From assembly GCA_021846985.1 (NCBI GenBank), contig JAJZVX010000006.1, forward strand, positions 82,199-146,198: 64,000 nucleotides of DNA, read 5' to 3'. How positions within the stretch are numbered: position 1 is the first letter of the stretch; every line of letters starts with the position of its first letter. The stretch comes from Acidobacteriota bacterium (GTDB lineage: Bacteria > Acidobacteriota > Terriglobia > Terriglobales > Acidobacteriaceae). Both the position numbers and the translations under genes were made by a program. Positions 27,263-35,328 of the stretch are shown here, one piece after another. The notes below the pieces were generated by a model. It was not told where the DNA came from. It saw only the letters and a list, made by a program, of their open reading frames with translations, and ran no database searches.

Positions 27263-28111
27263 GTGCTCATCGACGCCCATCATCATCTCTGGCAGTACAA
27301 TGCGCGCGACTACGTCTGGATGACCGATGCGCACGATGCCCTCCGCCGCGACTTTCTCATCCCCGAGCTTGAGCAAGTCACAGGCCCGTCCGGCGTCGAT
27401 GCCACCGTCGCCGTACAGGCGCGTCAGACGATCGAAGAGACCGAGTGGCTGCTCGATCTCGCCGCTCGCCATCCCTTCATCCGCGGCGTCGTCGGCTGGG
27501 TTCCGCTTGCCGATCCTGCCGTCGACGCGCACCTGGAGCGCTTTGCTGCCAACCCGCGCCTCCGCGCCGTCCGCCACGTTCTCCACGACGAGCCCGACGA
27601 CAACTACATCCTGCGCCCCGATTTCAACCGTGGCGTCAGCCTGCTCAAGCGTTGCAACCTGGCCTACGACATTCTCATCTTCGCGCGCCATTTGCCCCAA
27701 ACCATGGCCTTCGTCGACCGCCATCCCAGCCAGGTCTTCATTGTCGACCACATCGCCAAGCCGCGCATCAAGGACAGGATCGTTTCGCCGTGGCGCGAGA
27801 ACCTCCGTGAGCTCGCCCGGCGTGAAAATGTCTTCTGCAAGCTCTCCGGCATGGCCACCGAGGCCGACTGGGAGCACTGGACCAAGCAGGATCTCGAGCC
27901 GTATTTCGATGCCGTCTTATCGGCCTTCGGCCCGGCGCGTCTCCTGTTCGGTTCCGACTGGCCCGTGGTCAATGTCGCCGGCGGATACACAAAATGGATC
28001 TCCGCCTTGCACAGCTTGATTGCCGGGCTCTCGCCTGCCGAGCAGGCCGCCATCCGCTCCACCACCGCCATCGCCGCGTACAAGCTCGCGGCCGGCGCCG
28101 AGCGCGACTAA
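27263..28111 (+). CDS. Amidohydrolase, L-fucono/L-rhamnono-lactonase type (COG3618)
   Basis: A 282-aa TIM-barrel hydrolase starting at GTG. The metal site His-x-His is in LIDAHHHLWQYN, with FIVDHIAKPRIKD and a late LLFGSDWPVVNVAGGY. This family opens sugar lactones in non-phosphorylating fucose/rhamnose breakdown. Its one-base spacing from the dehydrogenase that would make the lactone supports the assignment. It is the last gene of the operon and converges on the thioesterase gene. Confidence 0.83.
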   Translation: MLIDAHHHLWQYNARDYVWMTDAHDALRRDFLIPELEQVTGPSGVDATVAVQARQTIEETEWLLDLAARHPFIRGVVGWVPLADPAVDAHLERFAANPRLRAVRHVLHDEPDDNYILRPDFNRGVSLLKRCNLAYDILIFARHLPQTMAFVDRHPSQVFIVDHIAKPRIKDRIVSPWRENLRELARRENVFCKLSGMATEADWEHWTKQDLEPYFDAVLSAFGPARLLFGSDWPVVNVAGGYTKWISALHSLIAGLSPAEQAAIRSTTAIAAYKLAAGAERD

Positions 28112-28115
28112 CCGT

Positions 28116-28655
28116 TTATCTGCCGTTCAGTTGATTGCGCGTGAGCTCGTTCCAGGCAGCCATGTCCTCCGGCATCGGCGGGCTGGTCACGCCCGGCTCA
28201 ATGCGCTGAATCACCGTCTGCGGTTGCACGGTTCCTGCGCCGTCGCGCAGCATTCCCTTGACCCAGCCCACCGCCGCCAGCCCCCTGTTCCCGTTAAACG
28301 TCTGCTCAATATAAAACCAGCGCTCATCCCAGCACACCAGCCGCGAGTTCAGCACGAAGTCTGAAAAGAGCGGCAGCGACCGCCGGTAGGTTATCCACGT
28401 TGCGCCTACCAGCGGCTGCCAGCGCGACCGCAGCATATGTTCCAGCAGCCGCGTTCGCGCCAGCAGGTGCGTGCGCGCGTAGTCCATCACGCTCAGGTAG
28501 CGCGCGTTGTTCATGTGCAGATTGAGATCGATGTCGTTGGGCAGCACCCGCAGCCGCATCCGGTCTTCCGCCAGCACATGCAGCCGCGGCAGCGGCTTGA
28601 CAAACTGCCGCGCCGCCAGCGCGGGTATGCGGACAAAGCTGATGAAATGCGACAC
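28116..28655 (-). CDS. Hotdog-fold thioesterase
   Basis: A 179-aa 4HBT-type protein. PNDIDLNLHMNNARYLSVMD contains the Asp and the HMNNxxY signature of acyl-CoA thioesterases; GATWITYRRSLPLF is the following strand. It is probably a cytoplasmic acyl-CoA or acyl-ACP hydrolase; the chain length preference is unknown. It ends 4 bases after the fucose-type operon on the opposite strand. Confidence 0.8.
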   Translation of the reverse strand: MSHFISFVRIPALAARQFVKPLPRLHVLAEDRMRLRVLPNDIDLNLHMNNARYLSVMDYARTHLLARTRLLEHMLRSRWQPLVGATWITYRRSLPLFSDFVLNSRLVCWDERWFYIEQTFNGNRGLAAVGWVKGMLRDGAGTVQPQTVIQRIEPGVTSPPMPEDMAAWNELTRNQLNGR

Positions 28656-28788
28656 GCCTGTTCCTCACCCTCCGTTCTCTCGCAGCCAGTGTATATAGAA
28701 CCGCGCGCGGCCGTCTGTGACCGCTCTCCCCGACCGCTGTTTCTCTGCTGGCGCATCCCGCCCTCCATCGGCGATAATCGCTTGCACC

Positions 28789-29919
28789 ATGAAAAAAACC
28801 TCTCGCCGCGAATTCGTGATGACGGCCTCCGCCGCCACGCTTACCGCCGCAGCATCCCAAGGCCGCGCTGCTTCTCCCCGTCAACGGGTCTTTGTTGCCT
28901 CCAACTCTCCTGACGGCATCCTCGCCTACGATTGGAATCCCGCCACCGCCGACCTGACTCCAGCCGGCGTAGCCGCCGTCATTGATAACGCCGATTGGGT
29001 CGCCCTGTCGCCCAACCGCGAGTATGTATTTGCCGCATGCGAGCTCAACACCTTCCAGGGAAAGCCCACAGGCGAAATCGCCAGCTTCCGCCTGCGCGGC
29101 GGCAAGCTCACCCAGCTCACCGCGCGCAACTCTGCCGGCACCGGAACCTGCCACTGTACCATCGACCAGACCGGACATGTTCTCATCGCCGCCGACTACT
29201 TTGGCGGCAGCGCGGCCAGCTTCCTGATCAACGACGGCAAACTCAGCCAGATCGTCTGGAAAGAACACTACACAAAGCACGGCCCCGATCCCGTGCGCCA
29301 GCCCACCGCGCACGCCCACTTCGCTTCCATCTCTCCCAATAATCGCTTTGCCTACATCAACGACCTGGGCGGCGACTGCATCCACATCTATCACCTCAAC
29401 ACCACCACCGGCATACTGACGCCCGCGGGCACTTACACAACCAAGCCCGGCTTCGGTCCCCGCACCCTCCACTTTCATCCCAACGGGCACACCGCTTACT
29501 CCATGAACGAAATGGCCGCCGTGGTGGATGTTCTCCACTGGGACCACACCACCGGCATGCTGACCCTGGTGAACCGCATCGACCTGCTGCCCTCCGATTA
29601 CAAGGGTGTGGGCGCCGGCTGCGACACCGTCATCACCCGCGACGGCCGCTTCGTCTACTTCACCAATCGCGAACATTCCTTCATCTACGGCTTCAAGGCC
29701 AGTTTCACCTCCGGCGCCCTGACCCCCATCGGCCGCTTTGACGCCGGCGGCAGGCTCCCCCGCAACTTCGTCCTCGATCCTACCGAGCGCTGGATGCTCG
29801 TCGCCAACCAGGCCGAGAGCCATATCAACATCTACGCCCGCGACCCGGAGACCGGCCGGCTGTCCGAAACGGGCAAGAGCGTGGCCGCCGCTACGCCGAT
29901 GTGCATTCTTTTCGCCTGA
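28789..29919 (+). CDS. Tat-exported lactonase (6-phosphogluconolactonase-fold beta-propeller)
   Basis: A 376-aa protein beginning MKKTSRREFVMTASAATLTA, a twin-arginine signal with Ala-rich end. The rest is a seven-bladed propeller of the cycloisomerase 2/YkgB lactonase family (VFVASNSPDGILAYDW, SPNREYVFAA, TGTCHCTIDQTG, FAYINDLGGDCIHIY, GPRTLHFHPNG). It is likely a periplasmic sugar lactonase, but the substrate is open. The start has no strong ribosome site. Confidence 0.82.
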   Translation: MKKTSRREFVMTASAATLTAAASQGRAASPRQRVFVASNSPDGILAYDWNPATADLTPAGVAAVIDNADWVALSPNREYVFAACELNTFQGKPTGEIASFRLRGGKLTQLTARNSAGTGTCHCTIDQTGHVLIAADYFGGSAASFLINDGKLSQIVWKEHYTKHGPDPVRQPTAHAHFASISPNNRFAYINDLGGDCIHIYHLNTTTGILTPAGTYTTKPGFGPRTLHFHPNGHTAYSMNEMAAVVDVLHWDHTTGMLTLVNRIDLLPSDYKGVGAGCDTVITRDGRFVYFTNREHSFIYGFKASFTSGALTPIGRFDAGGRLPRNFVLDPTERWMLVANQAESHINIYARDPETGRLSETGKSVAAATPMCILFA

Positions 29920-29957
29920 AATGCGGAGCAGCGTGGCGGTGTTTCCCGCCGCACACA

Positions 29958-29991
29958 GCAGAAGGGCGCGGCCCTGGCCGCGCCCGTCTGC
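29958..29991. terminator. Strong bidirectional hairpin between convergent genes
   Basis: GCAGA-A-GGGCGCGGCC and GGCCGCGCCC-G-TCTGC form a 10-bp GC stem with a 2-base spacer (CT) extended by 5 bp. It sits midway between the lactonase and membrane-protein genes. There is no long T-run, so it would act as an attenuating or bidirectional stop. Confidence 0.55.
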
Positions 29992-30010
29992 ATTGCGTCA
30001 ATTCTCCGTG

Positions 30011-30694
30011 CTACTTCTCGTTTTGTCCTAAGAAACCCACAAGCAGTCCTAGTATGCCTCCCAAAAGCGGCCCCAGCAGCAGATAGGTCAGTCCCCGGTT
30101 CAGCGACTGCACCAGCGCCTGCGTGGCCGCATTGCCGATGGCCAGCCCTTCATACAGCTTCCATGGATCGGTGGTCTGAGGCGCCAGTGGAGATAGAAAC
30201 ATGACCGTCAGAATTGCCCCGAAGGCCAGCAGGCAACTGGCCATGGCGCTCCACGCCCCGCACACCATCCCCATCGTGGCATCCCTGGTCAGCATGGAAG
30301 CGTGCAAGGCTGACGCTCCCCAGGCGGTCACGGCCCCCAGCATCAGCGCCATGCTCACGTATTGGACGTGTACCGCGCTCATGCGATGCGGAGCGGCATT
30401 GAACGCCACTTGCCCGACCAGCAGCACGCCTCCCAGCAGTCCCAGAAGCGCTCCGGAAAACAATCCTTTCCGCAACTCCACGCCCCGGCTGCCGCCGGTC
30501 CAGAAGATGAGTCCCATGTAGCCGAGCAGCGCCACTCCTGGATCGATGCCCGTTGCCCCATTCAGGGGCAGGTTCATCACTTCGCTCCATGGGCGCAAGC
30601 GCATGGCCAGCAACGCCAGGTCTGCGAGTGCAATCAGGAGCAGGGGAATCCGCAGAACAGGCGGCGCGTCAGCGCCCGTTGTGTTTTTTTTCAT
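30011..30694 (-). CDS. Membrane protein of unknown function
   Basis: A 227-aa polytopic protein with about six hydrophobic helices (LRIPLLLIALADLALLAM, LLGYMGLIFW, GALLGLLGGVLLVGQVAF, ALMLGAVTAWGASAL, LLAFGAILTVMFL, LLLGPLLGGILGLLVGFLG). The N terminus MKKNTTGAD is basic. No family is recognised. It is leftward, just before the hairpin at 29958 and about 100 bases after lpxC. Confidence 0.6.
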   Translation of the reverse strand: MKKNTTGADAPPVLRIPLLLIALADLALLAMRLRPWSEVMNLPLNGATGIDPGVALLGYMGLIFWTGGSRGVELRKGLFSGALLGLLGGVLLVGQVAFNAAPHRMSAVHVQYVSMALMLGAVTAWGASALHASMLTRDATMGMVCGAWSAMASCLLAFGAILTVMFLSPLAPQTTDPWKLYEGLAIGNAATQALVQSLNRGLTYLLLGPLLGGILGLLVGFLGQNEK

Positions 30695-30792
30695 GTCGGT
30701 TCTTCAGCTCGATTCTGGCTCAACTGATTCCGAACTGCAGGATCATTCTAAATGCGGCTGCGTCCGCGGCAAGCCTCTTTCGCGCATTCTGG

Positions 30793-31728
30793 CTATGCCT
30801 CCAGCAGCGCCGCGCTGGTCAGCGGATGCGTTGCCGCCGTTGCCGGCGCGCCGCTCTCGCTCTCCGCGCGCGCCGGCACGCGCGCCAGTTCCCATGCCGA
30901 CCGGTCTTTCAGCAGCCGCGACACCAACGCGGTGTGCATGGCATGACCGGCCCGCTCCGCCACAACATGGCCCTCGATCCGCCGCCCCACCAGCGCCAGA
31001 TCCCCAATCAGGTCCAGCACCTTGTGCCGCACATATTCGTTCTCAAACCGCAGGGGCCCGTTCTCCGGGCCGCTTTCTCCCAGGATGATTGCATTTTCCG
31101 GTCCTACTCCGCGAATAAGGCCCATATCGCGCAGGCGATCTTCATCGGCCTTGTACCCAAAGGTCCGCGCCGGCGCAATCGTTGTCCCATACGTCTCCGC
31201 CGCCAGGTCTACAAAAGTGCTTTGCTGCCCGATGGGCGCCGGGAAGTCAATCGTATATTGAATGCTGTATCCCGATCCCGGATAGACGCCGATAAACTTA
31301 TTGCCTTCGCGCACCTCCACAGGCCGCAGCACCCGCACCGTCTCCCGCCGCCGCCGCTGCATGCGGATACCCACATGTAAGAACGCCTCCACATAGGGCA
31401 GCGCACTGCCATCCAGGATGGGCAACTCCAGATTGTCGAGTTCCACGATCACGTTGTCCACGCCCATCCCGATGAGCGCCGAAAGCAGATGCTCGGTGGT
31501 TGAGATCAGCACGCCCTGCCGCATCAGGCTGGTTGCATAACTCACCTTGGCCACGTTGCGGCCCGTCGCCGAAATCTCAAAGTTGTCCAGGTCCGTCCGC
31601 CGGAAGACAATTCCCGAGCCGGCCGGCGCCGGCAGCATACGCATGCGCGAAGGAGCCCCGGAGTGCAGTCCAACCCCTGAAAATTCCAGCGGGGCAGCAA
31701 TGGTCTGTTCCATGTGGGCGGATTGCAT
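30793..31728 (-). CDS. lpxC: UDP-3-O-acyl-N-acetylglucosamine deacetylase
   Basis: A 311-aa zinc enzyme committing lipid A synthesis. Zinc-site His is in TTEHLLSALIGMGVDN, and the second His and Asp are in VRHKVLDLIGDLALVG. EFSGVGLHSG opens the domain, and GFKAD-like FGYKADEDRLRDMGLIRG follows. The length matches the family. The ATG at 31728 has GGAG 10 bases upstream; a Met at 31713 is an alternative. With kdsA this shows a canonical lipopolysaccharide pathway. It is divergent from the M20 peptidase. Confidence 0.95.
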   Translation of the reverse strand: MQSAHMEQTIAAPLEFSGVGLHSGAPSRMRMLPAPAGSGIVFRRTDLDNFEISATGRNVAKVSYATSLMRQGVLISTTEHLLSALIGMGVDNVIVELDNLELPILDGSALPYVEAFLHVGIRMQRRRRETVRVLRPVEVREGNKFIGVYPGSGYSIQYTIDFPAPIGQQSTFVDLAAETYGTTIAPARTFGYKADEDRLRDMGLIRGVGPENAIILGESGPENGPLRFENEYVRHKVLDLIGDLALVGRRIEGHVVAERAGHAMHTALVSRLLKDRSAWELARVPARAESESGAPATAATHPLTSAALLEA

Positions 31729-31938
31729 CAATACAGTGCTCCGGCTGCGGAAGATCGCGGCGCAGGGTATAGATTAGACGCAGAACCTCAACCCCGCACT
31801 GTGGTATTTTTGCCACACTCTGCACCGCATCCACCACCCGCCGCACTTCTTCTTTTCGATTCCATCACGCTGTAACTGGCGTAGAATCAAAGCGTCTTCC
31901 ATCTGCGCGACGACCGCCTCCGCGCGGAAAGGTCCAGG

Positions 31939-33102
31939 ATGCCCATGCCTTCCGAGCCTGCCATTCCACTCCGCGTCCTGCTCGCCGGCGCTCGGGGCAA
32001 GCAGCCGTCCCTGCTCGATCTGGCTCGACGCCTTATTCTTGCCGAGTCGCCCTCCGGCGAAAAATCAGCCCTCGACGCCTGCGTCGCGCTCGCTGCCACC
32101 CACGCCGCCGCCCTCGGCGCCCGCGTCCGCCTCCATCGCCAACGCGCATCGGGCAACACTCTCGAGGCGCGCTTCGGCCCCCGCTCCCGCTCCGCCGCCC
32201 CCGTTCTTCTCCTCGGCCATCTCGACACCGTCTGGCCCCTGGGCACGCTGACCGCCATGCCCTGCCGTGTGGCCAACGGCCGCCTCTTCGGTCCCGGCGC
32301 GCTCGACATGAAAGCCGGCGTCGCCATGGCCTTCACCGCCCTTGAAATGCTCGCGGAGGCCGGTGTCCTCGACCGCGAGATCGTTCTTTTTCTCAACACC
32401 GACGAGGAGATCGGGAGTCCCGCCTCGCGCCCTCTCATCGAGCGCCTCGCGGCTTCCTCCTCCGCCGTCTATGTTCTGGAACCCGGGCAGGGCCTGGCCT
32501 GCAAAACTGCCCGCAAGGGTACCGGCCGATGGCGCATCCAGGTGCGGGGCGTGGCCGCCCACGCCGGCGTGGACTTCGCAGCCGGAGCCAGCGCTCTGCG
32601 CGAAGTTGCCCGCATCATCGAAACCGTCAGCGGCTGGACAGGCCTGCGGCCCGGCCTCACCATCAACGTAGGCCTGGCCGGCGGCGGCTCCCGCCCCAAC
32701 GTCGTGCCCGCCGAGGCCTGGGCCGAGGTGGACGTGCGCATCGCACGCGCCTCCGACGGCCCGCGCATAGCCCGCAAATTCGCCGCATTGCGGCCCGCGG
32801 ATCCTCGCTGCACCCTTACCGTCACAGGCGCCATCGAGCGCCCGCCGATGGAGCGTACGCGGGGCACGGTCCGGCTCTATCGCCGCGCCCGCGCCCTTGC
32901 CTCCGGACTCGGCTTTACTCTGGACGAGGCTTCCACCGGCGGCGCTTCGGACGGCAATTTTGCCTCTGCCCTCGGTATTCCTACTCTCGATGGCCTTGGC
33001 GCCGTGGGCGAAGGCGCCCATGCTGCCCACGAATCCGTCGAGATCGACCACCTTGCCCCACGCACCGCTCTGCTGGCCGCCCTGTTCGCAACCAGGGAAT
33101 GA
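31939..33102 (+). CDS. M20 family metallopeptidase (glutamate carboxypeptidase-like)
   Basis: A 387-aa enzyme of the CPG2/ArgE type. Metal and catalytic residues are in LLGHLDTVWPLGT (His, Asp), GPGALDMKAGVAM (bridging Asp), NTDEEIGSPASRP (Glu-Glu) and the late HAAHESVEIDHL (His). A dimerisation domain (GAASALREVARII-like) lies in the middle. No signal peptide is seen. It probably trims peptides or acyl-amino acids in the cytoplasm. Confidence 0.88.
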   Translation: MPMPSEPAIPLRVLLAGARGKQPSLLDLARRLILAESPSGEKSALDACVALAATHAAALGARVRLHRQRASGNTLEARFGPRSRSAAPVLLLGHLDTVWPLGTLTAMPCRVANGRLFGPGALDMKAGVAMAFTALEMLAEAGVLDREIVLFLNTDEEIGSPASRPLIERLAASSSAVYVLEPGQGLACKTARKGTGRWRIQVRGVAAHAGVDFAAGASALREVARIIETVSGWTGLRPGLTINVGLAGGGSRPNVVPAEAWAEVDVRIARASDGPRIARKFAALRPADPRCTLTVTGAIERPPMERTRGTVRLYRRARALASGLGFTLDEASTGGASDGNFASALGIPTLDGLGAVGEGAHAAHESVEIDHLAPRTALLAALFATRE

Positions 33103-33164
33103 TCCGGGCGGGCAGCATGATTTCGTCCGCTGTCACCCGAGTTCGGTCGAGGTGCGCGCATCTC

Positions 33165-34016
33165 TCAGCCTGCCTGAGCCTGTGCTTGCGCCACGGCCGG
33201 CAACTCCGGCGTGGCTGCGATCAGCCGCTGCGTATACGGCTCGCGCGGATGCGCGCACAACGACTCCGCCTCGCCGGTTTCCACCAGCCGCCCCGCCTCC
33301 ATCACCGCAATGCGCGTGCTCAGATAGCGCACCAGCGGCATGGAGTGCGAGATGAAGAGATAGGTCAGCCCATGCTCCCGCTGCAGGTCTTTGAGCAGGT
33401 TCACAATCTGCGCTCCCACGCTCACGTCCAGCGCGCTCACCGGCTCGTCCAGAATCAGCAACTTTGGCCTGAGCGCCAGCGCCCGCGCAATGTTGATCCT
33501 CTGCCTTTGCCCGCCGCTGAATTCGTGTGGATGCCGATCGAGCGCCGACTCGTCCAGCCCCACCTCGCGCATCAGCGCCGTTGCCCGTTCGCGCATTCTT
33601 TGGCGCTTGGCCCGCCGCCGCGCCAGCAGACTCAATTCCGCACTCTCCCCGCCATTCAGCCCGTGAATCGCCCATGGCTCGGTCACCAGCGCCAGCACCC
33701 TCATGCGCGGATTGAGCGCAGCATAAGGATCCTGAAACACCGGCTGCATCTGACACCGCAGCCGCCGCATCTCCGCCGCCGAAGCCCGCGCCAGATCCAC
33801 GCCCGCCACGCGCACCGCGCCGCGGCTTGGCGCCGTCAACCCCAGGATCATCCGCGCTACCGTCGTCTTGCCCGAGCCCGACTCGCCCACCAGCCCCAGC
33901 GTCTCGCCCGCTTCAATCTCCAGCGAAACGTCGCGCACCACCGCGCGCTCTTCCACCTTTAGCCCCGCTCGTCGCGGATAGCTCTTCCACACTCGCTCCA
34001 CTTCAACCAGCGCCAT
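33165..34016 (-). CDS. Oligopeptide-type ABC transporter ATPase (OppF/DppF-like), orphan
   Basis: A 283-aa ATPase with Walker A GESGSGKTT, Q-loop VFQDPYAALNPRM, signature FSGGQRQR, Walker B LLILDEPVSALDV and His switch FISHSM. The C terminus has the OppF/DppF box HPREPYTQRLIAATPEL. The usual permeases, binding protein and OppD partner are missing from its surroundings, so it may serve a transporter encoded elsewhere. It is convergent with the M20 peptidase. Confidence 0.85.
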   Translation of the reverse strand: MALVEVERVWKSYPRRAGLKVEERAVVRDVSLEIEAGETLGLVGESGSGKTTVARMILGLTAPSRGAVRVAGVDLARASAAEMRRLRCQMQPVFQDPYAALNPRMRVLALVTEPWAIHGLNGGESAELSLLARRRAKRQRMRERATALMREVGLDESALDRHPHEFSGGQRQRINIARALALRPKLLILDEPVSALDVSVGAQIVNLLKDLQREHGLTYLFISHSMPLVRYLSTRIAVMEAGRLVETGEAESLCAHPREPYTQRLIAATPELPAVAQAQAQAG

Positions 34017-34154
34017 CAACGGCAGTATCGCACCTGGGCGCGGCCTGACGCCCGCCGTAACCGGTTTGCAGAGTATTCGCCGGCCTTGTGATACAAGAAT
34101 TTAACAATGCTCCAGGCGGCCCACGGACAAGCCTGCCTGGGCGTGGAGACGCAC

Positions 34155-35324
34155 ATGGCAAACTTCCGCATTCTCGCGCTCGACGGCGGCGGCTCCTGGG
34201 CGCTTATTCAGGTGATGGCTCTCATCGACCTCTACTCCCCCCAGACCACCGGGCGCCAGGTTCTCGCCGATTTCGATTTGGCCGCCGCCAACTCCGGCGG
34301 CAGCATCGTCCTCGGCGGCCTGCTTGAAGACATGACTCTCGGCGACCTGCTGGGCTTCTTTCTCAGCCTCAAAAAGCGCCAGAGCGTCTTCGCCCCCAAG
34401 CTCTTCCACCTGCCTTACACGCCCAAATATCTGACCGTGAAGAAGCTCCTCGGCCTCCAGGCCGCACTTCCCCGCCGCGGCGCCTGGCTCCTTGCCGACG
34501 CCGCAGCCGAAGTCCGCAGCGCCACAACCGGCAGGCCCATCCATCTGCTCATCACCGGCTTCGACTACGACCGCAACCGCAGCCGCTTCTTTCGCTCTGC
34601 CGCCGCCGGCGGCCCCGGCTGGGGCAACGGCGATCCGGCGCAAGTTCAACTGGCCGAAGCCATCCACGCCTCGACCAACGCTCCCGTGCTCTTCTTCGAC
34701 AAGCCGGCCCAGTTCCACAGCGAACCCACGCGGCGCTACTGGGACGGCGCCATCGCCGGATGCAACAATCCCATCCTTGCCGCCGTCACCGAAGCGGTTG
34801 TTCTTGGCCATGCGCCGGAATCGCTCGCCGCACTCGCTCTCGGCACCGGCACCGTCTGCCTTCCTTCCGCATCCGCCGGCGCTTCCGCATCACCGCTCGT
34901 CGCCACTCCCGAGGAATCTGGCATCCTTCACGACATCCAAAAGCTCGCAGGCGCCATCCTCGACGATCCGCCTGACGTCGCCACCTTTATCGCGCACGTG
35001 CTGGCTGGAGGTTCCGCGGGCGCGCCCGCACCAGCCGGGAGCCGTATTGTGCGCATGAATCCCATGGTTGCACCCATGGGTAGCGCTGCCAGAGGATGGA
35101 CCTTTCCTGAGGGACTCGACGTCCGGACCTTCGCGACTCTCGCCCATCTGGCCATGGACGCCGTCGCGCAGGACCAGGTGCTCGCCATCCAGAACCTCGC
35201 CACGCTCTGGCTCCAGGACAAAGTTCGCAACCAGCCCATCCGCATGAACGTGGACCTTGACCCCGAGCTGGGCCAGGCCCGCTACTCCCAGGCCAAAGCC
35301 GCATGGAATGCGTTGCGCGTCTGA
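34155..35324 (+). CDS. Patatin-like phospholipase with altered nucleophile motifs
   Basis: A 389-aa protein starting MANFRILALDGGGSWALIQV. DGGGSW replaces the usual DGGGxRG oxyanion loop (Trp where Arg is expected). The nucleophile Ser lies in AAANSGGSIVLGG, an Ala-Asn-Ser-Gly-Gly form of G-x-S-x-G. The catalytic Asp is clear in YWDGAIAGCNNP. The family hydrolyses phospholipid or other acyl esters in the cytosol or after secretion. No signal peptide is seen. It converges on the amidase gene 4 bases further on. Confidence 0.78.
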   Translation: MANFRILALDGGGSWALIQVMALIDLYSPQTTGRQVLADFDLAAANSGGSIVLGGLLEDMTLGDLLGFFLSLKKRQSVFAPKLFHLPYTPKYLTVKKLLGLQAALPRRGAWLLADAAAEVRSATTGRPIHLLITGFDYDRNRSRFFRSAAAGGPGWGNGDPAQVQLAEAIHASTNAPVLFFDKPAQFHSEPTRRYWDGAIAGCNNPILAAVTEAVVLGHAPESLAALALGTGTVCLPSASAGASASPLVATPEESGILHDIQKLAGAILDDPPDVATFIAHVLAGGSAGAPAPAGSRIVRMNPMVAPMGSAARGWTFPEGLDVRTFATLAHLAMDAVAQDQVLAIQNLATLWLQDKVRNQPIRMNVDLDPELGQARYSQAKAAWNALRV

Positions 35325-35328
35325 TGCG

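Noticed and set aside
28324..29823. Roughly 500-codon open frame antisense to the lactonase
   Set aside because: It is a high-GC antisense shadow of the lactonase and thioesterase genes; the composition is Gly/Ala/Val low complexity.
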